From positions 1,522,250 through 1,586,249 of the forward strand of contig NC_079422.1 of NCBI RefSeq assembly GCF_026213295.1: a DNA stretch of 64,000 nucleotides. The letters run 5' to 3'. The DNA is from Gadus chalcogrammus. Taxonomy: Eukaryota > Chordata > Actinopteri > Gadiformes > Gadidae. This document shows, one piece after another, positions 47,088-59,039 of this stretch. Position 1 is the stretch's first letter; every line of letters starts with the position of its first letter. Below the pieces are notes generated by a model. The model searched no databases and was not told where the DNA came from. It saw nothing but the letters and a program-made list of their open reading frames with translations. The translations under genes and the position numbers were made by a program.

Positions 47088-48840
47088 TTATATGTTGCTT
47101 AAGAATTGTTTGTGTCTGTTTCTCTCACTCCGAATGCAGACACAGAGAACCAGAGAGAGAAACAAATTGAGCCCCATCACACACATCTCCATGAGCTCCA
47201 GCTGAAGGAGAAAGGAATAAAGACACATAAAAACATTTTTTAATTAGTCCAATAAAAAGCACATTTCAGAAGGGGTCTTGCCATCTGTGCATGTGTGCAT
47301 TAAACAACTCTCATAAGGATTCTTACCTTCAAGTGTTGGTTAAACTCGCTCCCCCTGGTAAAGTCAACACTTATAATAACCACTTCGAGTGTTGCCATGA
47401 CTACACCGGCCAGGTTAAGGAAATAGCATACCTGAAATAATTGTAAATATGATAATACAGACGCACACGTTTCATGTGCGTCATTAACAGATTGATATTC
47501 TAATCTATTGTGTTGTACTTACAGGTAGTAGTCTTGGATTTTTGCACAAAAGGTTTGTTAGTAGTCCGGCACCAAAAAACTGAAAATAATCATATATAAT
47601 ATCATCAAAGCTTTTCAAAATAGTTACTTAACAGCAAGAATAAAATCACATAATTAAAACATTTTTAAATAGCAAAATGGATATCAATCTATTAGCAATA
47701 TATATTATGAGCCTGATTCATGAGTCCGAACTAATACCGTATGTACTATAACTCCATTCGGGATGAATGTAGCAATATTTATGAACCTTGTTGATAGAGA
47801 GAAAATAATGTGCTTAGAAATAGACAGAAGAACATACACTATTTACATTTCCTGTCGTAAAGTATGTTTTATCTCTTACTTTCAATTTATGTAAATGCTA
47901 TAACTCACAAATGGTCCAGTCAGGAATGAGATTCGGAGGAGTACATAAAGAGATTTAGTCATCTCTAAAGTTATAGCCAAAGAAATTTCCACGGCAACAC
48001 TGAAGAGGCCATCCACCATCAGTATAGACTGGAACAGATAAAAAATAACAAATACAATGTTTGATGATTTCATTTAAATGTCCTTATACCATTTTATGTG
48101 TATTGAAAAATAATGTTTTACAGTGGAAATTGGAGCAATTTCTTTTAATAATTCAGATCTCTGAAGATAATATTTAAGAGATGCTGTATCAGTCTGTATT
48201 CTGTCTCTGAACACTGTAATGCAACTTTTTAATGTCACCATTTCATAAATTATAATTCATTCATTCTTAAAATTAAAACTAGTATCTATAACAATGTTTG
48301 TAAACAATTCAAATCCCCAATCTGATTACATTTGTATTAATGTCATGATAATGAATGAACAACACCAAAGATAAAAGCCAGCAGTGCACTGTCCAGTTGG
48401 TTTGAAACTTTGTTATGCAGCACTTTTTCTACTTCTCCAACCTAGATTGTATTCTTTGATGGTTCTCAGCCTTACTTTATAGAACCTGCTTAATGATGTT
48501 TGAGGTAAATACTGCAGATTTATAATATATTATTATCAAAACACAAACATGTGAGTATTTGTGTAATACTTTAAAGCAATTAAATAATGTTAGAATCAGT
48601 CTTTAACTGGCAGGATGTTGTTGAAATGGCAGCTTTGTCTGAATAATTGAACAGGCTCTTTTGACTTCACGTTACCCCCAGCACAGCAGGAGCTGTCCCC
48701 AGCAGAGCATGTAGGGGTCTTCTCTCAGCCCGCAGAGGCTTGAGGGGTTGGTAGTATTTGATGAGAGGGCCAGCCTGGTCCTCAGTGTCCGTCTCCTCCT
48801 GGACTCTCCGGATCCCCATGGGACTATCTGCACAGGCCAT
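47088..48840 (-). CDS. MS4A-like four-pass membrane protein, 5 coding exons
   Basis: Coding exons on the minus strand, in order: 48840-48676, 48028-47909, 47579-47523, 47431-47327, 47201-47088; 561 nt, 186 residues plus stop, GT-AG and phase 0 throughout. The N-terminal cytoplasmic part runs from MACADSPMGIRRVQEE to HALLGTAPAVLG. Hydrophobic segments: SILMVDGLFSVAVEISLAI, then SFLTGPF-FFGAGLLTNLL, VCYFLNLAGVVMATLEVVII and MCVMGLNLFLSLVLCVCI. The short loop between the first two segments, the third-segment loop and the short tail fit MS4A/TMEM176 proteins, which modulate calcium entry and receptor signalling in mammals; function here is inference. The start is the first ATG after the exon 2 acceptor. 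Convergent with plekhg4. An AATAAA (complement of 47001-47006) lies 80 bp past the stop. Confidence 0.75.
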
Positions 48841-49222
48841 GGAGTCCCTGTGACATCCAGAAATCAAGTTGGTTCATTTGTTGTTTGATAAACAAAACTT
48901 ATTCGGTCTAACTAAGGAAAGTATTTTCGCTGAGCCATTCAATAATGGCATTTGTATCATTTTTTTTATCATTGTTGCAGTCTTTGAATTTCATATATTA
49001 TTGTTTCATTGTAACAGTGCTATAATAGTAATTGACTGAAAACAGCTGTTTGCAATATATTCTAGTCTGAATTTACTCATACATATGGACATTATTAAAA
49101 AGTGCTGTTGAGAAAATGGTGTATGTAAATCAATGTATACAGATTCTCAAGCAAAACATGACGAACAGCAAAACTAGTAATACTACACATTTAATTTAAC
49201 AGAAAGCCACACTAATCCTTAC

Positions 49223-49776
49223 CGTGCCTTCTTAGTTCAATATTAATTCTGTGCTGTTTGCATCTGACTCAAACTATCTTAGCTCTCTCTGACCACTAAG
49301 TCTTCTTCCTGCTGAAGGGGGGGGGGGGTATGATGGGCTGATAGCTGCCCCCCCCTCTCTGAACCCATAGAAGCCAATAAAACAACAACAGAGTTGAATG
49401 TATTGATTTGAATGACACGTATTGAGCATATTTATTATATTTTTTAATACATTTGTTTTGCATCCCCATTTTGTGTGCACGTGAATGTGAGTGAATGTGA
49501 GATGTGAATGTATGCAATGATACTGGGTAGATAAGAAAACAAGTGCTCTACTGAGAAACGTATACCTCAAAGGGAAGTAAGAAAAGGGGGGAAGTAGGCT
49601 ACCCGTAAATAGAGTGTCTGTCTGTGGGCAAGACCGAGAGAGAGAAAGAGATAGAGAGAAAGAGAGCCCAATCTGATCTAATAGAGGAACTTTGAAGATA
49701 GAGAGCATATAGAACGCAGCGTGGTCATTAAACAACTAACAGACAGGAGCCTTTAAACTTAATCAAAATAAACGAG
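49223..49776. promoter_or_regulatory. putative shared promoter region and first noncoding exons of the divergent pair
   Basis: A good minus-strand donor (GTAAGG, complement of 49217-49222) and a plus-strand donor (GTGAGT at 49777) mark likely noncoding first exons reading outwards from this interval. Both coding starts lie just after the next acceptors (CACAG at 48848 on minus, CCCACAG at 49861 on plus). A G-run at 49317-49328 and GA-rich sequence near 49635 are visible. No TATA box was fixed, so start sites are not known. Confidence 0.4.
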
Positions 49777-49868
49777 GTGAGTATCAATTAAAACACACCG
49801 ACACACACCAAGCCATATCATTTGGTAAAGTTCATTTTGAAAGATACGATTTTTTCCCACAGGTAAAG

Positions 49869-51170
49869 ATGAAGCATACATTTAAATGTGATGAGGGCAT
49901 GCTCATAACGATCCCATTGGGGGCTCTGAAGGACGGCCAGGAGGGGGAGCTGATGCCAGACCAATTCCTCTGTGTGTTTAGAGATGTCTACAAGGTGTTC
50001 ATTACTAAGGGAAAACCAAAGAGAGTCGGGGTGTGTATTTATGGTTTTTACTCAAATAAATATAAGGTTTATGTGAGGTTTATAAAAGTTAGATGAATGT
50101 GCTGGTTTGAGATTCATATTTTTGTAAATAATTGTAATTCATTTTCTTCTAAGGTAGCCCAAGCTATTGTTGGTTTATTTGTGCTGAGCCTTGCTCTAGT
50201 CAATAGCCCCATTTCGGGGCCCATTTATCACACCCATTTCGGGTGTGATATCTTGCCGTACTTTAATATTCTGGTAAGGAAAAAAAATTATAACAAATAT
50301 AACCCTTTTTTTAAGACTGAGACATTAAGATGCACATTGATTTGGATAATTCTCTTCACATCTATAGTTCATGGTCTCTGGAATGCTGACCTTTGCTGCA
50401 GGCTGTTCTCCAAACATGCATGTGGTAAGGGCCCTTGAGTTTAAAAGTATAATTCTAATACTATTGATAAGCACTACAATTCAGCTCTTGTTTTCTTTCT
50501 ACAGGCAAAACTATCATTTATTTGTAACATCATCAGCTTCCTCTGGTCTCTTGCGGCAATCATGCTCCAAATAATAGTGTTACAAGGGAACTACCAGGTA
50601 TAAATCCCTTAAATGTACCCATGGCTTACTCGCATATATTAACACACAATCATAACACTCAATCTGATTTTGTATTGCCTTTCAGTTCATTTGTGTTTTG
50701 TTTTCTTATCATCATCTTTTATATTTTCTTTATCTTGGGCAGGGCTAAATTGTATCAGGAATAATTAATTGATATATAATCTGAATCTAAATGTGTCAAA
50801 GGGTTGTTATTTTTTATTGTAAAGGTTTATATTCAGCCAATATTAACAAGCTAATTCAATACCTGTTCCATAGCTTTTTAATCAAATCTGTGATTATAAA
50901 ATCTACAATTTCAAATTATTAGTAATGCTCATCACATTTAATTTCCCTCCTTTAGGTGACGCATGGACTTACAGTTGCCTTCCTGGGGGTTGAAATGGGG
51001 ATAACCTTATTCTTAATCTACTGGTTCAGTCAATGCGTATGTAGACAACATTTTAACGCTCTGGTATGTTTCTACATTTCTACTGGTACATTACTTTTCA
51101 TTCATATCTGATGTTGTTATTATTTCTAACAATCTTTTTTCCACAGCCTGTTGTGCGGCTTCAGGTTTAG
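49869..51170 (+). CDS. MS4A-like four-pass membrane protein, 6 coding exons
   Basis: Coding exons 49869-50030, 50154-50273, 50368-50424, 50505-50597, 50956-51063 and 51147-51170; 564 nt, 187 residues plus stop, GT-AG and phase 0 throughout. N-terminus MKHTFKCDEGMLITIPLG, then FITKGKPKRVG just before membrane segment 1 (VAQAIVGLFVLSLALV), as in MS4A proteins. Segment 2 is NIL-FMVSGMLTFAAG, segment 3 LSFICNIISFLWSLAAIMLQ, segment 4 VAFLGVEMGITLFLIYWF followed by SQCVCRQHF; the tail is very short (PVVRLQV). Exons 3 and 4 have the same lengths (120 and 57 nt) as in the divergent neighbour. MS4A proteins act at the plasma membrane or endomembranes; the role here cannot be read. The start is the first ATG, 7 nt after the acceptor. 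Confidence 0.82.
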
Positions 51171-51570
51171 CTTTGTGGAAGACTGGGCAAAACCTGTCAA
51201 TCTACACCGCTTTCTATTTGGGAATGATCTAAAACCAGCTTTACCTTGAAGTTTGTTTTTGTTGTTTGAGTTGTGCAACTTGCAATGAACGGTGTGTATT
51301 TTTGTAAAATGTATGTAGGCCTATGTACATTGATGGTAAAACGTAAGGTGTACTCGCCATATAGCTCTATCTGTGTAATATCCCAACAAATCTCAAATCA
51401 AATATCATATCTCAAGCTTAAATCTGGTTATTTGGGCAAATGTTTCTTGTGCTTTGACTTTGAACAATAGCTCTTTATTTTATTATTATTCCCATAGAGA
51501 TAGTGCACCTAACTGTTAATGTAAATGTAATAAATGCATAAAATACTGCAGAATAAAATAAAAATTTGTA
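51171..51570 (+). other. 3' untranslated region of the plus-strand MS4A-like gene
   Basis: AT-rich, with AATAAA at 51529-51534 and 51552-51557. Confidence 0.6.
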
Positions 51571-52122
51571 AGATATGACCTGGACATTTTTTATTGTTCA
51601 TATTGTGTAATGATATGGGTTAACTAGGGCTTTAGGAACCTTTGCTTCCACAGAGGGGTTGGACGGTTAGAGACTGCACTACTCATTCAGCCCATGTGGA
51701 CGCTGGGACAGGGAATTGTCTAGGCATATTTAATTTCTTCATCAAATAAATCCGGTTTTAAACTATTAAGAAAAAAGTTGCACGACGATGTTTAAGTAAT
51801 AGGGTTTGGATAATTGGCATAAGCTGCAATACGTAGTTAAAAAACAAATAAAAAACCCTTGAGCATCAGAATGTACTGAACCACATGATGTCGTATCAAC
51901 TGATATAAAGCCCTCTGTATATAGTCTGAGGCATTAAGAATACAATTTCAAATGGCAAGAATATAGAAATGCCAAAAATATAGCCTATATAACCAGGGAA
52001 AACAAACAATTCGGTTTAATTACAGAAAACCAACAATATGCGTCCTTCCATCGTTTGAAAGGCACCGGTAAAATACAGAATGGAGATACATGTGCTCACT
52101 ACATCCGTAGCTCCCATCTGTC
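51571..52122. other. gene-free stretch
   Basis: Nothing recognised. Confidence 0.4.
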
Positions 52123-52162
52123 TGACACACACACGCACTCACGCACGCACGCACGCACGCCA

Positions 52163-52206
<44 letters not shown>
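52123..52206 (+). repeat. (CA)n microsatellite
   Basis: CACGCA repeats leading into a pure CA tract that stops 4 bp before a transposon terminus. Confidence 0.97.
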
Positions 52207-52207
<1 letters not shown>

Positions 52208-52210
52208 CCC

Positions 52211-54053
52211 TATGGCGAGTGGATAGTGCCAAACCTAAGGATTCCCTGGAAGAGGCGAAGGAGCAGTCTACCCTACGTCGCCGTGGGAACGTGTGAAATT
52301 TTGAATGGGATTGATTGGGACTGCAGACGAGAGACCAGCAGCGACGTCACGGCGACGGCATGGAAGATCCGTCCACCGGCGGCGGTGTCACGGCGACGTA
52401 CATAAGGAAATTCAGACAAAATGTACGTCTACTCTCGACGTGTGGATAAGTTCGTCGCCACTAAGACGCCTGCTACCCTACGTCGCCGTGGGAACGCCTG
52501 AACTAGAGAGAAGGCTATTTAAATATATTAAAGATTTGCGTGACAATCTGTATCTCTCCAGCAAAAAGTCATCCGAATATAGCCGTGGTCTTATAAATCT
52601 CTCCCGGTGGATTGCACGAATAATTGGCGCTCCGGTATCAACAGGGCTCTCATCAAAAGGGCATGCCATTGTGAACACATGGAATCTGCGGTGAACGCAG
52701 CTTTAAATCCCCAAAACCGGGTTATGTTCCAAACTTAACCTGCACAAAACCTGGTCCGACCAGGTTTGATTCAGAGTATATGTTGCTGTAGTAACTAACA
52801 TACCGTGTTCATTTTGGAACGGAAACCCTAGGGTTACCGCAAACCCTGGGTTAATTTGCCCGGTTATGTGATAAAACCGGCTTTGTGGAATACCCCTCTG
52901 CCCTATGAAGTGACATCACGCCCAAACAATCATCAAAACATTTTTGAGATCTGTTTTAAAACAGTTTGTCTTTTTGACACATAAAAAAAAAACGTTTTTT
53001 ATAAATGACATCAACTTATTCATCAACAAGTCATTGGATAGATTAATACCAGAAAATAATGAAGAACAAATTATATATATAGACTGGGAATCGAACCCCA
53101 GTCCCAACGGCGGCGGCGTGCATATCCTCTCCCCACGGCGGCGGCGTAGCTTCTCCACACGTGCATTTCACACGTTGTTATCCTTCTCCAGGGAATCCTG
53201 GCACAGTGGATAGTGCCAGGATTCCCTGGAGAAGGATAACAACGTGTGAAATGCACGTGTGGAGAAGCTACGCCGCCGCCGTGGGGAGAGGATATGCACG
53301 CCGCCGCCGTTGGGACTGGGGTTCGATTCCCAGTCTATAATGTTGATGAATAAGTTGATGACATTTTATAAAAAACGTTAGTTTCTATGTGTCAAAAAGA
53401 CCAAAACTGTTTTAAAACAGATCTCAAATGTTTTGATGATTGTATGGGCATGGTGTCACTTCATAGGGCAGAGGGGTATTCCACAAAGCCGGTTTTATCA
53501 CATATCCGGGCAAATTAACCCAGGGTTTGCGGTAACCCTACGTTTTCCGTTCCAAAATGAACACGGTATGTTAGTTACTATAGCAACATATGCTCTGAAT
53601 CAAACCTGGTCGGACCAGGTTTTCCGCAGGTTAAGTTTGGAACATAACCCGGTTTTGGGTATTTAAAGCTGCGGTCACCGCAGATTCCATGTGTTCACAA
53701 CTAGTAAATCCTCAACTAAGTCATAAAATCACACTGAAGCGCTTTGTGGCCACATACATAGTTCAGGCGTTCTCACGGCGACGTAGGGCAGCAGGCGTCT
53801 TAGTGGCGACGAACTTATCCACACGTCGAGAGTAGACGTACATTTTGTCTGAATTTCCTTATGTACGTCGCCGTGACACCGCCGCCGGTGGACGGATCTT
53901 CCATGCCGTCGCCGTGACGTCGCTGCTGGTCTGTCGTCTGCAGTCCCAATCAATCCCATTCAATATTTCACACGTTCCCACGGCGACGTAGGGTAGGCTG
54001 CTCCTTCGCCTCTTCCAGGGAATCCTTAGGTTTGGCACTATCCACTCGCCATA
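52211..54053. mobile_element. 1.8 kb foldback of Harbinger-derived sequence
   Basis: The outer ends are exact inverted repeats (TATGGCGAGTGGATAGTGCC and its complement at 54033-54053). The arms 52670-53205 and 53220-53700 mirror each other around a near-perfect palindrome at 53165-53260. The outer blocks 52211-52505 and 53760-54053 also mirror. Only the left side holds 52505-52670, which encodes a HARBI1-like fragment on the minus strand. A third copy of the inner arm stands alone at 58090-58645. Confidence 0.85.
52478..52678 (-). pseudogene. HARBI1-like (PIF/Harbinger transposase) N-terminal fragment
   Basis: The minus-strand frame MACPFDESPVDTGAPIIRAI followed by RLYSDDFLLERYRLSRKSLI and YLNSLL matches the recognisable start of HARBI1-type nucleases (MACPFDEPPVD..., then a ...DDFLYERYRFS... 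motif). It then runs into repeat sequence; the catalytic DDE part is absent. Confidence 0.75.
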
Positions 54054-54125
54054 TCCCTACTCTCGACGCCTGCTTCCCTACGTCGCCGTGACGCCTGAAC
54101 TATGTATGTGGCCACAAAGCGTTTG

Positions 54126-54567
54126 TGTGATTTTATGACTTAGTTTAGGATTTACTAGTGTTTTATACAACCAACACATTTATATCACTTGGAACTGCAA
54201 TGTATAATGGTGTAGGACGGATAAAGTGTTGTTTAAATGTAGGCTATTTTGATGGTGCCTGTTCTGATACTGTTATTCACTCTCAAAGTAGACCTATTAT
54301 TGTTTTAGTTGAGATAATGAATTGCTCATTTGTTTGGGTAAAGCGCTTCAGTGTGATTTTATGACTTAGTTTAGGATTTACTAGTGTTTTATACAACCAG
54401 CACATTTATATCACTTTGAACAGCAATGTATAATGGTGTAGGACGGATAAAGTGTTGTTTAAATGTAGGCTATTTTGATGGTGCCTGTTTTGATACTGTT
54501 ATTCACTCTCAAAGTAGACCTATTATTGTTTTAGTTTAGATAATGAATTGCTAATTTGTTTGGGTAA
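54126..54567 (+). repeat. tandem duplication, two units with 227-bp offset
   Basis: The segment from 'tgattttatgacttagttta' to 'ttgctcatttgtttgggtaa' (54126-54333) recurs almost unchanged at 54353-54567. The first unit's beginning is also mirrored at 53699-53765. Confidence 0.9.
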
Positions 54568-54569
54568 TT

Positions 54570-55088
54570 TACTGTAATTAAAATGGGTAGGTCTACAGAC
54601 TTGGCATTAAACACCACAGTATATCTGTAAAGAGTCACATTTATACTTACAATTTATATTAATGTAATTAGATAAATGAATTTGATTTGAAAGTTTATTT
54701 TGGTTATTGGTTATTGGGTTTATTTAATCAGAGTCATACAGAAGAAATTGTGTAGATTATTTATTGATTGAGTAGTTTATTTTGATAACAATGCTAAGAA
54801 TATCTGATGTGGTGTAAAATAAGAGATGACAATGGCAGCCAACATAACCAGCGTTAAATCTCCTCTCTTGTCTGTTTTCATATTTCCCTGTACACACAGG
54901 AGACTATAGATCTACCTACACAACAATATATTATCCGTACAATACCAAGAATCAACCGATTTTCACGAGTATATGATTACAATCATGAATATAATTTGAA
55001 TTAAGCTCACATTCACAAACAAATATATTCTAAATGAATACTCTGAGCAAGCATGACGATACTGCAAGCCATTACATCATGTCTTCAG
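54570..55088. other. AT-rich gene-free stretch
   Basis: Nothing recognised. Confidence 0.4.
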
Positions 55089-56667
55089 GCCAAAATCGTG
55101 TTCTTCCCAGACCTACACCCTAGCCATCCAACACGCATATCTGAGAATCAGGCTTCTCTTTAGCAATGACAAAAAGTTACGAGAGAAATACACATTAACT
55201 TTTTGTTATCTCATAAGCGGCGTGGTGCCGGCTCCTTTTGACCCCAGACTTCAAAAACGTGGCCACAGGGCAGCTGTGTCTACACACCTTAAGCCACAAA
55301 TGTACACCTCCATCCCACAAAAAATGGGGACTAGAAACTAACCTCTGTCTTATGTACATTTACTGTACTGTTGGAGGTCACGCCCCTTTTCCGGCCTTTT
55401 CGAGATAGCTAGGGATGCTAAAATGTTTACACACATTTCCCGGGGCCCCGAGAATGACATATTCGAGATTTTGAGTTCTAGCCCTTAGAGAAAAAAGGTT
55501 TTCCCAAATGGACTGTCATTTGGACAAAGCCCCTCAGAAGTGTTGCCTGCAAGACCTAATGGTTCAGAATGTGGTGGAAAAACAGTTTTTGAGATAGGAT
55601 GGTCCTACCGCCCTGAAATTTGAATACCTTATTCTAGGGCCTAACTGGGACCCCCGCACCGAAACTTGGCCCGGTCGGACCCCGAGTGCAGGAAGGGGGG
55701 GCCTGGACTTTCATAATCTTCGCTCGGTGAATGTAAAGGATGTTTGGTCGGATGTTATGACGAAGAATCATAATGTGAATGGGAATATTCTATAAATGTC
55801 TTGATATCATCTTTCGTCTCAACACTTCTGCTGCAGCCGCTTAAAGTCTCACTCCGAGAACCTTAAAATATGAATCAATCCATTAGAAGTATGAAAATAT
55901 CTTCCCGGTGGGGTAACGGGGCAAACAAGGTGTCCTTTGACATCTACGTTTCGAGGCGATTGCAACAGTGCCACACATGATCATATTTGAATATCTTTCG
56001 GGGTAGTAATTAGCTGTCCATTTTGGAGGCCTTTATCAATAATGACCAGCTATAGATTTGCTTCCCGATGGAGATTTTTGACAAATAACATGTTATTTAG
56101 CATCTACACGTTAAGCTGAGTCCAATGAGATCAAGCTCGCCCTCTTGCTACACCGAGATCATGTCCTAGACCTATGTGTACCATGTAAAATACATGTTAC
56201 CATTTGCTAGAGTGTCGTGCTTGCTGTCATTGGACTCAGCTCAACGTGTAGATGCTAAATAACATGTCATTTGTCACATTTCTATCGGGAAGCAAATCAA
56301 TAGCTGCTCATTATTGATTAAGGCCTCCAATTTCGACAGCTATTTACTACCATTAAACATGTTCGAATATGCTCATGTGTGGCACCGTTGCAATCGCCTG
56401 GAAGCGTAGATGTTGAAGGACACCTTGTTCGCCCTCTTACGCCACCGGGAAGATATTTACATGCTTCTGATTGACTAATGAATTGATTCAGCTATTCCCC
56501 CAGAAGTCTGGGGTCAAAAGGTCAAAAGGAGCCGGCACCACTTTTGAGACAAAAGTTAATGTGTATTTCTCTCATATCTTTTTGTCATTATTAAAGAGAG
56601 GCCTGATTCTCAGATATGCAGGTTGGATGGCTACGGTGTAGGTCTGGGAAGAACTTCAGGCCAAATC
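55089..56667. mobile_element. large interrupted palindrome, probable foldback element
   Basis: The outer arms 55089-55257 and 56502-56667, and inner arms 55868-56137 and 56219-56490, are inverted copies with scattered differences; the centre is near 56178. The left arm carries about 610 bp (55258-55867) without counterpart on the right. No coding frame was recognised. Confidence 0.8.
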
Positions 56668-57267
56668 TTGCAAACGAGCCGCTGGGTGCAGGTGCAACGA
56701 GATGGAGCACTTGCTGAGTCATTTCCTGTAGGGCTGGAGCCACAGGTTGAAGCGCATGCGTCCTTTGAGACCCCCTTTGATATATAAGAGACCTTTAGGT
56801 ACAGCTTACTTAAATGTGGTCGACCCAGTCACCTATTGCATCACTTCCTTTAGGGCTTCAGCCTTAATTGATCATTGTAGTATAATTGAATGCCCTCTTT
56901 CATATATATGATACCTCCACCACTGGGACGTGGCAACAATTCTCCAAATCCATATGCGGAGGGGGGGGGGGGGGGGTGATGCTTGTGGACAGTAGGGTTG
57001 TACACTAGACATAAATAGGAAGCAAACTCAGGAGAAGGAATGACCTCTCACAAATATTTATTGAATAAATTGTTTCAAATAACCCTGCCTCGTTAAATCA
57101 ATGAGCTTGGTGTTTTGCTTTCAAAAATAGGTTATAGAAGAAGTCTAAACTGCAAAAAATAAAAACATCCAAGCTGCCTTTTAAGGATACCTTGGTATAT
57201 CTGTCTATTTTTTAACCATCGGACCTTAGTTTACGAGTATTTATTTATTTATTTAGCAGCGAAATGC

Positions 57268-57404
<137 letters not shown>

Positions 57405-57661
57405 CACGCTATTTTATGTTGAAATGCGACGTAATCCAGCGTTCACGAAAACGTACACTGTCAACGTATGCTTTTGGCGACTGGGTTGGCGCTCAGATAT
57501 ACGTGTTTCTAACAAGATGATATCATTAAAGGTTACATAAAGTAACGGTTTAATAACACAAACGCAGGAAACACGTGAGCTGCTAGTTTAGCGAAAGCAG
57601 CGCCCTAACAACCTGACGTCGTTGAAACATGCGAGCGAGCCGATCAAATCCTAATAACTAT

Positions 57662-57930
57662 AAAACTAAAGATCAGACACAATCACTGACTGAAGATTAT
57701 GCAAGTAAAAAGTATATTTCTCGCTAGAAATGTTATTAGAAACACGTTTAATGGTTAATCGGTCCTAAAATATTGCATTTCCCATTCAGATAATGAAGAT
57801 TAATAAAGATCATACACATTCACTGACTGAAGATTATTCAAGGAAAAAGTACAGTTCTCGCTAGAAATGTCATTAGAAACAAGTTTAATAGTGAATCTGT
57901 CCTAAAATATTGCATTTCCCATTCAGTTAA
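57662..57930 (+). repeat. tandem duplication of about 130 bp
   Basis: 'cactgactgaagattat' to 'attgcatttcccattcag' occurs at about 57684-57788 and about 57820-57926. It is followed by a further short direct repeat, 'ttttgcgtatcatatgcacg', at 57938 and 57994. Confidence 0.88.
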
Positions 57931-58089
57931 TGCTGGCTTTTGCGTATCATATGCACGCTAAATGGACGCATCCGCCCTCCACATTAATGCTGGGTTTTGC
58001 GTATCATATGCACGTGAAATGGTCATTTGGCGTATGTACTGCACGCATTTTGAAAGTGTCAAACCGTGCGATCTGTACGCATATTGGTG

Positions 58090-58645
58090 AGACTGGGTTG
58101 TGTGAACACATGGAATCTGCGGTGAACGCAGCTTTAAATACCCAAAACCGGGTTATGTTCCAAACTTAACCTGCGCAAAACCTGGTCCGACCAGGTTTGA
58201 TTCAGAGCATATGTTGCTATAGTAACTAACATACCGTGTTCATTTTGGAACGGAAAACCTAGGGTTACCGCAAACCCTGGGTTAATTTGCCCGGTTATGT
58301 GATATAACCGGCTTTGTGACATCATGCCCATACAATCATCAAAACATTTGAGATCTGTTTTAAAACAGTTTGTCTATTTGACACATAAAAACTAACTTTT
58401 TTTATAAAATGTCATCAACTTATTCATCAACAAGTCATTGGATATATTAATACCAGAAAATAATTAAAAAAATAAATTAATAATAAATAAAAAATTATAT
58501 ATATATAGACTGGGAATCGAACCCCAATCCCAACGGCGGTGGCGTGCATATCCTCTCCACACGGCGGCGGCGTAGCTTCTCCACACGTGCATTTCACACG
58601 TTGTTATCCTTCTCCAGGGAATCCTGGCACTATCCAATCGCCATA
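58090..58645. mobile_element. Harbinger-type MITE, single copy
   Basis: Same sequence and orientation as the arm at 52670-53213, from 'gtgaacacatggaatctgcg' to 'ggaatcctggcactatcc'. A (TAA)-rich insertion near 58465 is specific to this copy. Confidence 0.85.
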
Positions 58646-58929
58646 CAACCCGGTATCACGCGATTGCGTGCTCCTGCGCACGAACGTTAATCTATTGAAG
58701 CGTGTTCCAGAGCACGATAGTCCGACTTTTTGCGTGCTACACAGAACGAAATGTAAACCAATGCATTCTGAATGGGAGTGTTCTAAGACAATTAACGTGC
58801 TCCACAAAACGGTACGAGAGAGAGAGAAAGAGAGAGAGGGAGGGACAGAGAGAGAGCGAGAGAGAGGCTTCAGAAAGGGTGTGCGCAGATTGTACAGTGC
58901 ACCCTAGTTATGAATATGAGAATTGTCTG

Positions 58930-59030
58930 CGATAACTAACAAATGACAGCCTTTGGCCACCCGTTTCTACTTAAAATTGTCTGTGATAACTAACAATACG
59001 ACAGCTTTTGGCCACCCGTTTCTACTTGCA
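58930..59030 (+). repeat. two direct copies of about 53 bp
   Basis: 'ggccacccgtttctactt' preceded by 'attgtctg(c/t)gataactaac' occurs twice in succession. Confidence 0.85.
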
Positions 59031-59039
59031 CAAACTTGT

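Noticed and set aside
52123..54160. CRISPR-like array in the mirrored repeats
   Set aside because: Repeats are inverted arms of a foldback, not regularly spaced direct repeats, and the sequence is from a vertebrate.
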